From contig JALCMG010000011.1 in NCBI GenBank assembly GCA_022648325.1, positions 1 to 64,000 on the forward strand: 64,000 bases of DNA, given 5' to 3'. The DNA comes from Olsenella sp. (lineage in GTDB: Bacteria; Actinomycetota; Coriobacteriia; Coriobacteriales; Atopobiaceae). The notes beneath the pieces were generated by a model that saw only the letters and a list, made by a program, of their open reading frames with translations, did no database searches and was not told the origin of the DNA. Below, piece by piece: positions 44,294-52,442 of the stretch. A program made the translations under genes and the position numbers. The stretch's first letter is position 1. Each line of letters begins with the position of its first letter.

Positions 44294-45775
44294 TTGGCAT
44301 ACATGCATGAGAACGCCATGACGAGAGGGGAGAGCCACCACGCGAGGCGCGTGCCCACGCTCTCCCTCGCGCTTGCGGCAGCGCTCGTCCTTGTCGCCAC
44401 CCTGGCGCTCCTCCCCGTGAGCGCGCTTGCCATGACCACCAACAAGGCCACGGCGCGCCCCAACGAGGACGGCGGCTCCGGCGTCATTGGCGCCATGGAC
44501 ACGCGTCTTACCTGGGAGGGAACCGTCGGTGACGACGAGGAGGTCTCCTCGGTCACGCTGAGCCTCCCCGAGGGCGCGACTTTCGACCACGCGAGCACCC
44601 GCATCACCGTGCTCGACGGCCTCAACCGCACGAGCATCGACGGCACCGCAACCTCGGCGGGTAACTCGGTGACCGTGCAGTTCTCCGAGAGCATCCCTGC
44701 TGGCTCGCTCGTGCGCCTCGAGATCACGAACATGCAGTTCCCCGCAGAGGGCGGCGACTATGTGGTCTCGGGCAGCTACACTAACGCCGACGGCCAGTCG
44801 CACGCGCTCGACGACTCCGCCGCCATCACGGTGATCGCCAACACGCCGCTCCAGGCAGCCGTGAGCTGGCTCGACGCGCAGCCCTGGGTTGTGGCGTGGA
44901 ACTCCAACCCGTTCCTCGGCATGTTCTTCAAGCCCCAGCTGCTCCTCACGTCGTTTGCCTCGCTCTTCCCCGGCTGGCTCGTCTGCCTGGGCATCGTGCT
45001 TGTCTGCTACCCGTTTGCCATCGTGCTTGGCCTGGCCTTCGCCATGCTCAAGACCAGCCGTCACAAGGTGCTGCGCGCCATCGCCATCTGCTACATCAAC
45101 CTTCTGCGCGGCACGCCGCTCTTCCTGCAGATTTACATCATGTTCTTTGGCCTGCCCATGGTGGGCATCAACATCGACAACAACGTCCTGGGCGTCATCG
45201 TGATGGCCGTGAACTCCTCGGCGTACCTGGCCGAGATCTTCCGCGCGGGCATCCAGTCCATCCCGCAGGGCCAGTACGAGGCCGCCGCCTCCCTGGGCAT
45301 GAACGGCTTCCAGACCATGACCTCCATCATCCTGCCGCAGACCGTTCGCCGCGTCATCCCCACGGTTACCAGCGACTTCATCACGTCCTACAAGGACACG
45401 TCGCTGCTGTCCTCGGTGGGTGTCATGGAGCTCATGATGTTCTCGAAGAACCTTACCACCACCTCGGGCAACATCACGCCGTACATGGCTGCCGCCATCT
45501 ACTACCTCATCGTGACGCTGCCGCTCATCAAGGTCGTTGGCATCGTCGAGAACAACATCGCCCGCTCCGAGCGTGGCGGCGGCCCCAGGCCCAAGCGCCG
45601 CGTCGTGAACGGCGCCTCTCAGCAGACTTCTGATGCCGAGCAGGATTTTGCCTCCTCTGCCGAGGCCTCTCACGCCGAGGCGGCTAAGCCCGCCACCGAC
45701 GTCTTTGCGGCCCTTTCGGCGCCGTTTGTCTCGCATCCCACCGTCGACCTTGGAGGTGTCGCAGATGGCGAATAA
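44294..45775 (+). CDS. Amino-acid ABC transporter permease with a large N-terminal outer domain
   Basis: This 493-residue protein. The C-terminal half is a HisM/GlnP-type permease ([40 protein letters not shown] with the EAAASLGM coupling loop). Unusually, it is preceded by a signal-like helix ([20 protein letters not shown]) and about 150 residues of beta-rich outer domain ([39 protein letters not shown]). The tail is a long Ala/Glu-rich cytoplasmic stretch. TTG 44294 is the better start, since AGGAG lies ten bases upstream; ATG 44303 is possible. It overlaps the ATPase gene. Confidence 0.85.
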   Translation: MAYMHENAMTRGESHHARRVPTLSLALAAALVLVATLALLPVSALAMTTNKATARPNEDGGSGVIGAMDTRLTWEGTVGDDEEVSSVTLSLPEGATFDHASTRITVLDGLNRTSIDGTATSAGNSVTVQFSESIPAGSLVRLEITNMQFPAEGGDYVVSGSYTNADGQSHALDDSAAITVIANTPLQAAVSWLDAQPWVVAWNSNPFLGMFFKPQLLLTSFASLFPGWLVCLGIVLVCYPFAIVLGLAFAMLKTSRHKVLRAIAICYINLLRGTPLFLQIYIMFFGLPMVGINIDNNVLGVIVMAVNSSAYLAEIFRAGIQSIPQGQYEAAASLGMNGFQTMTSIILPQTVRRVIPTVTSDFITSYKDTSLLSSVGVMELMMFSKNLTTTSGNITPYMAAAIYYLIVTLPLIKVVGIVENNIARSERGGGPRPKRRVVNGASQQTSDAEQDFASSAEASHAEAAKPATDVFAALSAPFVSHPTVDLGGVADGE

Positions 45776-46631
45776 GCACCGTCATTCGCACGAGGACGTG
45801 CCCGTCGTCCCCGATGCCCTCTCTGCCGAGGAGGCGGCCAGCCTCGCCTTTGCCTCGGACAAGACCCTCACCAAGCACCACTTCACCGAGGGCGAGCACC
45901 CCATCGTGCGCATCGAGCACCTCAACAAGTCCTTCGACGAGACGAAGGTCCTGCGCGACGTCAACCTGGACGTGTGGCCCGGAGAGGTCGTCGTGGTGCT
46001 GGGGCCGTCCGGCTCGGGCAAGTCAACGATGCTGCGCTGCATCAACCTGCTCGAGACGCCCACGGCCGGCCACATCCTGATCGAGGACCAGGAGATCACG
46101 GGGCAGAGCAAGACCGACGTCAACAAGCTGCGCCGCGAGGTTGGTATGGTGTTCCAGTCGTTCAACCTCTTCCCGCACCTCACTGCCAAGCAGAACGTGA
46201 TGATCGGCCAGACCAAGGTCCTCAAGCGCTCCAAGGAGGAGGCCGAGGCGGAGGCCATGAAGCAGCTCACGGCTGTGGGCCTGGCGGACCGCGCTGACTT
46301 TAAGCCGCCCCAGCTCTCCGGTGGCCAGCAACAGCGCGTGGCCATCGCCCGCGCCGTGGCCATGCACCCCAACGTGCTGCTCTTCGACGAGCCCACGAGC
46401 GCCCTGGACCCGGAGTTGGTCCGCGGCGTCCTCGACGCCATCCGCGACCTGGCCGAGAACTCAGGCATGACCATGATCGTGGTCACACACGAGATGGACT
46501 TCGCCCGCGAGGTCGCCGACCGCGTGGTCTTCATGGAGGACGGCGTGGTGGTTGAGCAGGGCGTGCCCGAGAAGGTCTTCGACCATCCCGAGAACACGCG
46601 CACTGCCAAGTTCCTGGGGTCCATCGGCTAG
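45765..46631 (+). CDS. glnQ: Amino-acid ABC transporter ATP-binding protein
   Basis: This 288-residue ATPase has Walker [15 protein letters not shown]-loop [11 protein letters not shown], signature [14 protein letters not shown], Walker [14 protein letters not shown] and switch His VVTHEMDFA, all typical of GlnQ/HisP. The N-terminus is extended by about 45 His/Asp-rich residues ([10 protein letters not shown]) before the usual start of the fold. ATG 45765 follows TGGAGGT and overlaps the permease end by 11 bases. It ends the operon. Confidence 0.94.
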   Translation: MANKHRHSHEDVPVVPDALSAEEAASLAFASDKTLTKHHFTEGEHPIVRIEHLNKSFDETKVLRDVNLDVWPGEVVVVLGPSGSGKSTMLRCINLLETPTAGHILIEDQEITGQSKTDVNKLRREVGMVFQSFNLFPHLTAKQNVMIGQTKVLKRSKEEAEAEAMKQLTAVGLADRADFKPPQLSGGQQQRVAIARAVAMHPNVLLFDEPTSALDPELVRGVLDAIRDLAENSGMTMIVVTHEMDFAREVADRVVFMEDGVVVEQGVPEKVFDHPENTRTAKFLGSIG

Positions 46632-46735
46632 CTGCGAGTGCGCCGGCCCGTCGCTTGACGGCCTCCTTGCCTGGAGTTTATGGGACGAAATTGCCTTAAA
46701 CTGTCCCAGAGATATGTGCGTAGATTGTGAGATAG

Positions 46736-46771
46736 GGGTGCCGCTTCGGTTACAGCTGCATGCGGCATCCC
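46736..46771 (+). terminator. Imperfect hairpin downstream of glnQ
   Basis: GGGTGCCGC and GCGGCATCCC pair with one mismatch around a 17-base loop, followed by CTTCT. Another weaker stem, GGGAC/GTCCC, lies just before it. It could end the transporter transcript. The rest of 46632-46893 has no gene. Confidence 0.4.
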
Positions 46772-46893
46772 TTCTAGCTGCGACGCATTTGGAATTTCTT
46801 GCGCTTGTCCAGTCATGCGCGCGGCTGTGCTACTCTGTTTTCTGGACTATGAACAAGCTGCAACAGCTATGACCAACCGGCAGGGGGCTACGA

Positions 46894-47568
46894 GTGCATC
46901 ACAAAAACATCCTGCTCATATCTGGTACCACGCGCCTGCACGACCGTATGCGCGACCTCTCTCATGCCATCGACGTCTCCATCGCCCTTGCAAACGAGGA
47001 GACCTTCTCGCAGGCCGTGTCCTCTGGACACGAGTTTGACCTCGTCATTCTCGATGCTGAGGGCATGTCTCAGGACACCCTCAATGCCGTGGATTCCTTT
47101 GTCGCCGAGAATGGCTTTATTCCCATGCTGCTGGTGCAGGACCCGGACAAGCTGGCCACCATGCGCATGCCCACGCAGGGCAAGAATGACTTCATTCTCT
47201 CCACGGCGGGCGTCGACGAGCTTGAGGTGCGCTGCTCGCTTTTGCTCTGGCCAGGCGAGGAGAGCGCTCCCGCGGATATTGTGACCGTGGACAACATGAC
47301 CATCAACCTGGCCACCTACCAGGTCTACATCGACGAGAAGCCCGTTGACCTCACGCTCATGGAGTACTCGCTTCTGTCGTTTCTGGCCACGCACCCGTCG
47401 CGCGCGTACTCCCGCGAGACGCTGCTGCACCGCGTGTGGGGCTTCGAGTACTGCGGTGGCACGCGAACCGTCGACGTGCACATCCGCCGCGTGCGCTCCA
47501 AGGTTGGTCCGCAGGTGGCGGCGCACATCGTGACCATCCGCGGCGTGGGGTACCTCTTCCGCGTGTAG
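46894..47568 (+). CDS. Orphan OmpR-type response regulator
   Basis: This 224-residue protein has a receiver-like domain (about residues 1-115) and an OmpR-type winged-helix domain (YSLLSFLATHPSRAYSRETL, CGGTRTVDVHIRRVRSKVG, VTIRGVGYLFRV). The putative phospho-acceptor is Asp in FDLVILDAEG. The usual acidic pair near the N-terminus is absent (LLISGTTRLHDRM), so phosphorylation may not occur. GTG 46894 follows CAGGGGG. No histidine kinase gene is adjacent. Targets unknown. Confidence 0.85.
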   Translation: MHHKNILLISGTTRLHDRMRDLSHAIDVSIALANEETFSQAVSSGHEFDLVILDAEGMSQDTLNAVDSFVAENGFIPMLLVQDPDKLATMRMPTQGKNDFILSTAGVDELEVRCSLLLWPGEESAPADIVTVDNMTINLATYQVYIDEKPVDLTLMEYSLLSFLATHPSRAYSRETLLHRVWGFEYCGGTRTVDVHIRRVRSKVGPQVAAHIVTIRGVGYLFRV

Positions 47569-47705
47569 GTACCGGTGCTGGAACAAAGGCTGAGTTGCTT
47601 GGGGCTGCCGCAAGGCGGCCCTTTTTTGGTGCGAGTCCTCTGCCGGCCCGCTCTCATTCCGCGAGCCCGCCGCTACACTGCGCGGCAGCCTTGTCTAGTC
47701 GAAAA

Positions 47706-47781
47706 TTATTGCGCGTTCTTCTTAGCTTTCATTGCATTTGACCAGTTGTCTATCTGTTCATAAAGAAATTTCGTGCAATAA
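47706..47781 (+). repeat. Conserved-core hairpin element, arms TTATTGCGCG
   Basis: TTATTGCGCG at 47706 pairs with CGTGCAATAA at 47772-47781 with one mismatch; the stem continues with a three-base bulge. The loop contains GCATTTGACCAGTTGTC, the family core. The arms resemble those of the 41473 copy, but the core is in the other orientation. Confidence 0.7.
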
Positions 47782-47931
47782 GTTACCGTGAGGACCTAGA
47801 GTTTGATGGGAAACTCGCTATCTGACGAGAGGACCTGGCGGCTGTCGAGAGGATCTGGCAGCTGGCGAGACCTGACGCCTCGAGATGAAGCTGCGGCGAG
47901 AGGCGGCGCGCTCCCGTTGCCTGGCCAAGCT

Positions 47932-48009
47932 TTCTTTATCGGTTTTGAGAACCGGACTCGGCATTTCCGCAGGTCGCGAGAATCGCCGTTCTCAAATTCC
48001 ACTAAAGAA
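47932..48009 (+). repeat. Conserved-core hairpin element, arms TTCTTTA...TTTGAGAACCGG
   Basis: Outer TTCTTTA/TAAAGAA and inner TTTGAGAACCGG/CCGTTCTCAAA (one-base bulge) pair. The loop holds GGCATTTCCGCAGGTCGCGA, a diverged version of the family core. The arm sequence is unrelated to the other copies. Confidence 0.7.
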
Positions 48010-48206
48010 TGCAACGGGGTTGCCGGAAGAAGACCGAGAGGGGCGAAGTCCCTCACCCCGATGGTTTTTCAGAAACACAAAAGACTTGTTGCGCAGGCGT
48101 GGCGATGCCATGCCAGCCGTGGCGCAGCCAGCGTATCGGGGTACATTCACAGACGTAAGCAGGACGGCCCCGGTGGGCCGCCACAGATGAAGGGTGGGAC
48201 GTTTCC

Positions 48207-49850
48207 ATGGCAGACTATTCCACGGGCGAGCCTGGTGAGGGCATGACCGGCGCCGGCTCGACCCCTCAGCAGGACCAAGGCGTCGAGCCCACGCAGGCCC
48301 AGCCCGCGCAGAACTACGACTACGCAGACTATGGCGGCAAGGGTGCGGCGTACTCGCCAAGCGCCGGCTACGTTAACGCAAGCCAGCAGGCCGGCTCGCA
48401 GACGGGGCAGACGGCGCAGCAGCCCCAGCCCGTGCAGCCCGCAGCGGGTGGCAACGGTGGCGCAGGTGGCAATAGCAACAAGCCGAGCAAGGACAAGAAG
48501 GGCGGTGTGAGCAAGCCCATAGTTGCCGGTGCTATCTCCGGCGTCGTGGCGACGCTCGTTGTGGTGCTCGTGCTGAGCCTCACGGGTTTCTTTGGTAGGT
48601 CAACCACAGCCTCGGGCTCCAGCTCCTCCTCGGGCAGCTCTAGCACGAGCAACGGCACCATCAACATCACGTCGAACGACACCGACGCCTCGACTGCAGA
48701 GGCCGTAGCCGCAAAGGCCATGCCCTCCGTCGTCTCGGTGAACGTCACCACCGACAGCGGCGAGGGCCTTGGTTCCGGCGTCATTCTCGATACCGACGGT
48801 GACATCATAACGAACTACCACGTGATCGACGGCGCCACCTCCATCAGCGTGACCATCGACGGCAAGAGCTACGAGGCCAGCGTGGTTGGCTCCGACTCCT
48901 CCTCCGACCTTGCGGTCATCAAGGCCGAGCTCAACGGCGACTCCGTGACGCCCATCGAGGTTGGCGACTCCTCGCAGCTCAATGTTGGCTCCTGGGTCAT
49001 GTCCATCGGCAGCCCGTTTGGCCTCGACCAGTCCGTCTCCGAGGGCATCGTCTCCGCCCTGTACCGCAACGAGCTTCTGCAGTCCAGCTCGGGTGACACC
49101 ATCTACACCAACCTCATCCAGGTCGACGCGGCCATCAACCCCGGCAACTCCGGGGGCGCGCTCGTGAACGACCAGGGCCAGCTCGTGGGCATCTGCACGC
49201 TCTACTCGTCCTCGACCGAGTCCTTCGCCGGCATTGGCTTTGCCATCCCCGGTAACTACGCCGTCGAGATCGCCAACAAGATCATCAACGGCGAGGAGGT
49301 CACGCACGCCTACATCGGCCTCTCGATGCAGACCGTGAATGCCCAGAACGCCCGCTCCAACGGACTCTCCGTGAACCAGGGCGCCTACGTGGCCGAGGTC
49401 GTCTCCGGTAGCCCCGCCGACGAGGCCGGCATCCAGAAGGGCGACATCATCGTTGCCATGGACGGCGAGGAGATCACCTCCGCCGACGGCATGGTCCTCG
49501 CGGTTCGCTCGCATGAGATTGGCGACACCGTTACCGTGACCGTCGTGCGAGGCACCGAGACCAAGGACCTCACGGTGACGCTTGGCTCCGACGAGGCGCT
49601 GCAGGCCCAGCGCGAGCAGGAGAACTCCTCCACGGGTCTTAACGGCACTACCGAGAACGGCACGGGCCTGAACGACAACGGCACTGGCACCAACGGCAAC
49701 AGCACCACGCAGGACGAGCTCGAGCAGTGGATCGAGGAGCGCATGCAGCAGCGCCAGAACTCCACTGGCTCCTACACCACCGGCAGCGGCGCGAGCTACT
49801 CGACCGACGGTGAGACGACCATCCTCTCTGCGGAGGGCTGGGCAGCGTAG
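48207..49850 (+). CDS. HtrA/DegP-type membrane-anchored serine protease
   Basis: This 547-residue protein has a long Gln/Pro/Gly-rich cytoplasmic N-terminus, one membrane helix (about residues 104-128, AGAISGVVATLVVVLVLSLT) and an outer trypsin-like domain with the catalytic His in TNYHVIDG (about 205), Asp in SSDLAVIK (about 233) and Ser in GNSGGALV (about 314). A PDZ domain (GAYVAEVVSGSPADEAGIQKGDIIVAMDG in shape) and a Thr/Asn/Gly-rich tail follow. It degrades or refolds damaged envelope proteins. A terminator lies just downstream. Monocistronic. Confidence 0.93.
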   Translation: MADYSTGEPGEGMTGAGSTPQQDQGVEPTQAQPAQNYDYADYGGKGAAYSPSAGYVNASQQAGSQTGQTAQQPQPVQPAAGGNGGAGGNSNKPSKDKKGGVSKPIVAGAISGVVATLVVVLVLSLTGFFGRSTTASGSSSSSGSSSTSNGTINITSNDTDASTAEAVAAKAMPSVVSVNVTTDSGEGLGSGVILDTDGDIITNYHVIDGATSISVTIDGKSYEASVVGSDSSSDLAVIKAELNGDSVTPIEVGDSSQLNVGSWVMSIGSPFGLDQSVSEGIVSALYRNELLQSSSGDTIYTNLIQVDAAINPGNSGGALVNDQGQLVGICTLYSSSTESFAGIGFAIPGNYAVEIANKIINGEEVTHAYIGLSMQTVNAQNARSNGLSVNQGAYVAEVVSGSPADEAGIQKGDIIVAMDGEEITSADGMVLAVRSHEIGDTVTVTVVRGTETKDLTVTLGSDEALQAQREQENSSTGLNGTTENGTGLNDNGTGTNGNSTTQDELEQWIEERMQQRQNSTGSYTTGSGASYSTDGETTILSAEGWAA

Positions 49851-49878
49851 GCCAGCACCGGCACACCATAGCGCCACG

Positions 49879-49913
49879 CGCGGCGAGGGCCCTTGGGCTC
49901 CCGCCGCGTTTTT
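49879..49913 (+). terminator. Rho-independent terminator of the htrA gene
   Basis: CGCGGCG, a bulged A, and GGG pair with CCCGCCGCG, followed by TTTTT, about 30 bases after the stop. Confidence 0.9.
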
Positions 49914-49966
49914 CTGTCTCGCTTTGTGCGGTCGTGCGGAGTCCCTTGAGGCTGCTATCGCAACTG

Positions 49967-50040
49967 TTGTTACCGGCCTGTAGGGAGAAAAAGCTCGGGT
50001 CCTGCGGAAACTTCTCCGCCAGTCTACGGGCCGGTAACAA
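49967..50040 (-). repeat. Conserved-core hairpin element, arms TTGTTACCGGCC (first of a pair)
   Basis: A 12-bp perfect inverted repeat, TTGTTACCGGCC/GGCCGGTAACAA, is extended inward by GTAG/CTAC and GGAGAA/TTCTCC. On the minus strand the loop reads AGTTTCCGCAGGACCCGAG, close to the core of the 47932 copy. Confidence 0.75.
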
Positions 50041-50060
50041 GGGATGGGCAGTTGCCCCCG

Positions 50061-50133
50061 TTGTTACCGGGCCGTTGAGCAGCACGGGCATTTGGCCAGT
50101 TGGCGAGCGCGAAGGAGAACGTGCCGGTAACAA
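50061..50133 (+). repeat. Conserved-core hairpin element, arms TTGTTACCGG (second of a pair)
   Basis: TTGTTACCGG/CCGGTAACAA pair perfectly and CGTT/AACG continue the stem after a mismatched pair of bases. The loop contains GCATTTGGCCAGTTGGCGAG. It lies 20 bases after the first copy and has the same outer arms but the opposite core orientation. The flanking 49914-50224 contains no gene. Confidence 0.8.
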
Positions 50134-50224
50134 GCTGCGGATCCTGCCATGCTTCTCTGTCTCGCTTATTTGTGTCGCGCGGGCCGTGTACCCTTTAAGC
50201 AGACACATCGCCAAAGGAGGTCCC

Positions 50225-51688
50225 ATGGCCGAGATTAAGTGCCCCAACTGCGGGAAGGTCTTCCAGGTGGACGAGGCTGGCTACGCGCAGATCCTGCAGC
50301 AGGTGCGCGACGCCGAGTTCAAGCGCCAGCTGGACGAGCAACGCGCCCTCATGGAGCAGCGCGAGGCCGCCGCCGTGGAGGCGGCGCGCGCCAAGGCCGA
50401 GGAGGCCCTGCGTGCGGAGGTGGCAAAGCTCTCCTCGCAGCTTGAGCAGGTGCAGGCTGCGGCCAAGGTGCAGCAGGCCAATGCCGAGAAGAGCGCGCAG
50501 GAGCTGCTTGCACAGGCGCAAGACGCGGCAGTACAGAAGCTTGCAGCGGCGCAGCGGGAGTCCGCGGAGCAGCTTGCCCAGAGGGACGCCAGCATCGCGC
50601 GCCTCACCGAGCAGCTCCGCGCGCAGGAGGAGCAGGCCAAGGGTGCCCAGGAGCTTGCCGTGACGCGTGCCACCGCCGAGCGCGACCGCCGCCTGGTCGA
50701 GCTGCAGTCGCAGGTGCAGGAGGTCTCGGCCAAGAAGGACCAGGAGATTGCCGTTCTCAACCAGCGCCTGGTCGAGCAGGAGAAGTACAAGGACCAGGAG
50801 ATTCGCGACCGCGACGACGAGATAGAGCGCATCAAGAACCAGCGCTCGCGCCTCTCGGTCAAGCTCATTGGCGAGACGCTCGAGCAGCACTGCGAGTCCG
50901 AGTTCAACAAGGTGCGCATGATGGCGTTTCCGCGCGCGGAGTTCCACAAGGACAACGACGTGGTCGACGGCAGCAAGGGAGACTACGTCTTCAGGGAGTG
51001 CGACGAGTCCGGCACCGAGATCGTCTCGATTATGTTCGACATGAAGAACGAGGACGACAACTCCGTCAACCGCAAGCGCAACGAGGACCACTTTGCCAAG
51101 CTCGACCGAGACCGCCGCAACAAGCACTGCGAGTACGCCGTGCTCGTCTCTACGCTCGAGCCCGAGAGTGAGCTCTTCAACGCGGGCATCGTGGACGTCT
51201 CGTACCGCTACCCCAAGATGTACGTGGTGCGCCCGCAGTTCTTCCTGCCCATCATCAGCCTGCTGAGAAACGCCGGCCTGAACGCCGTCTCGGCGCGGCG
51301 CGAGCTTGCCGAGGTGCGCCAGCAGAACCTCGACGTCACCAACTTCGAGGAGAAGCTCGAGAAGTTCAAGCAGGGCTTTGGGCGCAACTACGAGCAGGCA
51401 TCCAAGCGCTTCTCTGAGGCAATCGAGCAGATAGACCGCTCCATCGCGTCGCTCCAGAAGGTGAAGGAGAGCCTCACCAAGTCCGAGAACCAGCTGCGGC
51501 TTGCCAACGACAAGGCCGAGGACCTCACGATTCGTCGCCTTACCCGAGGCAACAAGACCATGAAGGCAGCGTTCGAGGAGGCCGCGCAGGCGCGGGCGGG
51601 GGAGTACGCCGCCCGCCAGGACACGGCCCCTGCGGCGCACGACGAGGGAGACCCGGCCAACGCCGTCGAGCCGGACGCGGTGGAGTAG
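50225..51688 (+). CDS. DUF2130 coiled-coil protein
   Basis: This 487-residue protein has a short zinc-ribbon-like start (IKCPNCGKVF), a long Ala/Gln/Glu-rich coiled coil (about residues 20-215) and the DUF2130 domain (GETLEQHCESEFNKVRMMAF, KGDYVFRECDESGTEIVSIM, NKHCEYAVLVSTLEPESELF, MYVVRPQFFLPIISLLRNAG). A second coiled region and an Ala/Pro/Asp-rich tail end it. AAAGGAGG precedes the ATG. The family resembles nuclease-fold proteins by some predictions, but the function is unknown. It is flanked by hairpin elements and tandem repeats. Confidence 0.88.
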   Translation: MAEIKCPNCGKVFQVDEAGYAQILQQVRDAEFKRQLDEQRALMEQREAAAVEAARAKAEEALRAEVAKLSSQLEQVQAAAKVQQANAEKSAQELLAQAQDAAVQKLAAAQRESAEQLAQRDASIARLTEQLRAQEEQAKGAQELAVTRATAERDRRLVELQSQVQEVSAKKDQEIAVLNQRLVEQEKYKDQEIRDRDDEIERIKNQRSRLSVKLIGETLEQHCESEFNKVRMMAFPRAEFHKDNDVVDGSKGDYVFRECDESGTEIVSIMFDMKNEDDNSVNRKRNEDHFAKLDRDRRNKHCEYAVLVSTLEPESELFNAGIVDVSYRYPKMYVVRPQFFLPIISLLRNAGLNAVSARRELAEVRQQNLDVTNFEEKLEKFKQGFGRNYEQASKRFSEAIEQIDRSIASLQKVKESLTKSENQLRLANDKAEDLTIRRLTRGNKTMKAAFEEAAQARAGEYAARQDTAPAAHDEGDPANAVEPDAVE

Positions 51689-51700
51689 GGCACTCCGGGC

Positions 51701-51780
51701 CGCGCCGGGTCCGGGCCACGCTGGGTCCGGGCTACGCCGGGTCCCGGCCGCGCTGAGTCCGGACTATGCCGGGTCCGGGC
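51701..51780 (+). repeat. 16-bp tandem repeat, five units
   Basis: Five consecutive 16-base units, consensus CRCGCCGGGTCCGGGC, with two or three changes each. A partial unit may precede them. They start 12 bases after the DUF2130 stop and are rich in G and C. No coding potential. Confidence 0.9.
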
Positions 51781-51786
51781 CACGAT

Positions 51787-51921
51787 ACAGATTCGTGCCC
51801 GAATGTGTGACCCGCGCAGGTCGTTACACAATCGGTGTCCGAACGTGTAGCGGATTGTCACACAATCGGCATCCGAATGTGTTGCAACCTGGGCACGCCA
51901 CACGTTCGTACCCGAACGTGT
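51787..51921. repeat. Cluster of four 22-23 bp imperfect palindromes
   Basis: Sites at 51787-51808, 51826-51848, 51860-51882 and 51900-51921 share the pattern ACAC..TCGG...CCGAA.GTGT. The last is nearly perfect (ACACGTTCG/CGAACGTGT). Spacing is 34-40 bases. They lie 25-160 bases upstream of the csoR promoter. Either an operator array or hairpin repeats; which is not clear. Confidence 0.75.
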
Positions 51922-51947
51922 GGTGGCCGCGATTCCGACCTTCTTGT

Positions 51948-51976
51948 TTGACTAGTACTCCAAAGGGGTATATCCT
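51948..51976 (+). promoter_or_regulatory. csoR-copA promoter with candidate CsoR operator in the spacer
   Basis: TTGACT (51948-51953), a 17-base spacer and TATCCT (51971-51976) form a good promoter. The spacer contains TACTCC...GGGGTA, a GC-rich dyad like those bound by CsoR repressors. Binding there would block transcription until copper is bound. The gap to csoR is 65 bases and includes a second CCCCTGGGG dyad. Confidence 0.6.
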
Positions 51977-52040
51977 CTCCTAACGAAAGATGCCCCTGGG
52001 GAGTATCCATTCCCCAGAACGCACAGGAAGGGAAGCCAGC

Positions 52041-52370
52041 ATGGAGACAACCACGCAGAATGGCGCCGAAAAAGCCGCCGAGACGTGCGTCCACATGAAG
52101 CAAACGCCACGCTCCGAGGAGCTCAAGCACGACGTCACCTGTCGCATCAACCGCGCCATTGGCCAGCTCAACGGCGTCAAGTCCATGGTCGAGGAGGACC
52201 GCTACTGCGGTGACGTCCTGACGCAGCTTGCTGCCGTGGAGTCTGCGGTGAAGGCCGTGAGCCGCGAGATCATGCAGGACCACCTCGAGACCTGCGTGGT
52301 CGAGCGCATCCAGGCGGGCGACACCGAGGTCGTGGACGAGGTCATGCGCCTCTTCAAGAAGTTCATGTGA
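52041..52370 (+). CDS. csoR: Copper-sensing repressor CsoR
   Basis: This 109-residue all-helical metalloregulator represses copper-efflux genes and releases DNA on binding Cu(I). The core is ELKHDVTCRINRAIGQLNGV, EEDRYCGDVLTQLAAVESAV and SREIMQDHLETCVVERI; the Cys of DRYCGD with His and Cys of HLETC give the expected Cu(I) site. The N-terminus is about 25 residues longer than the core fold and has one additional Cys. ATG 52041 follows AGGAAGGGAAG. It is transcribed with copA 72 bases downstream. Confidence 0.93.
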   Translation: METTTQNGAEKAAETCVHMKQTPRSEELKHDVTCRINRAIGQLNGVKSMVEEDRYCGDVLTQLAAVESAVKAVSREIMQDHLETCVVERIQAGDTEVVDEVMRLFKKFM

Positions 52371-52442
52371 GTCTCGCGTAAGGCGAGGTCAGACAGCATT
52401 TCCCTGCTCCCAGGGACGCAAAGGCGAAGGGAACCAAGCACC

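Larger units (their letters stand above)
47569..48206. other. Gene-free region with two hairpin elements
   Basis: No gene is supported in these 640 bases. It contains two conserved-core hairpins (47706-47781 and 47932-48009). Around 47825-47870 a 20-21 base unit beginning GAGAGGACCTGGCGGCT is imperfectly repeated in tandem. The last part should hold the promoter of the htrA gene. Confidence 0.55.
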
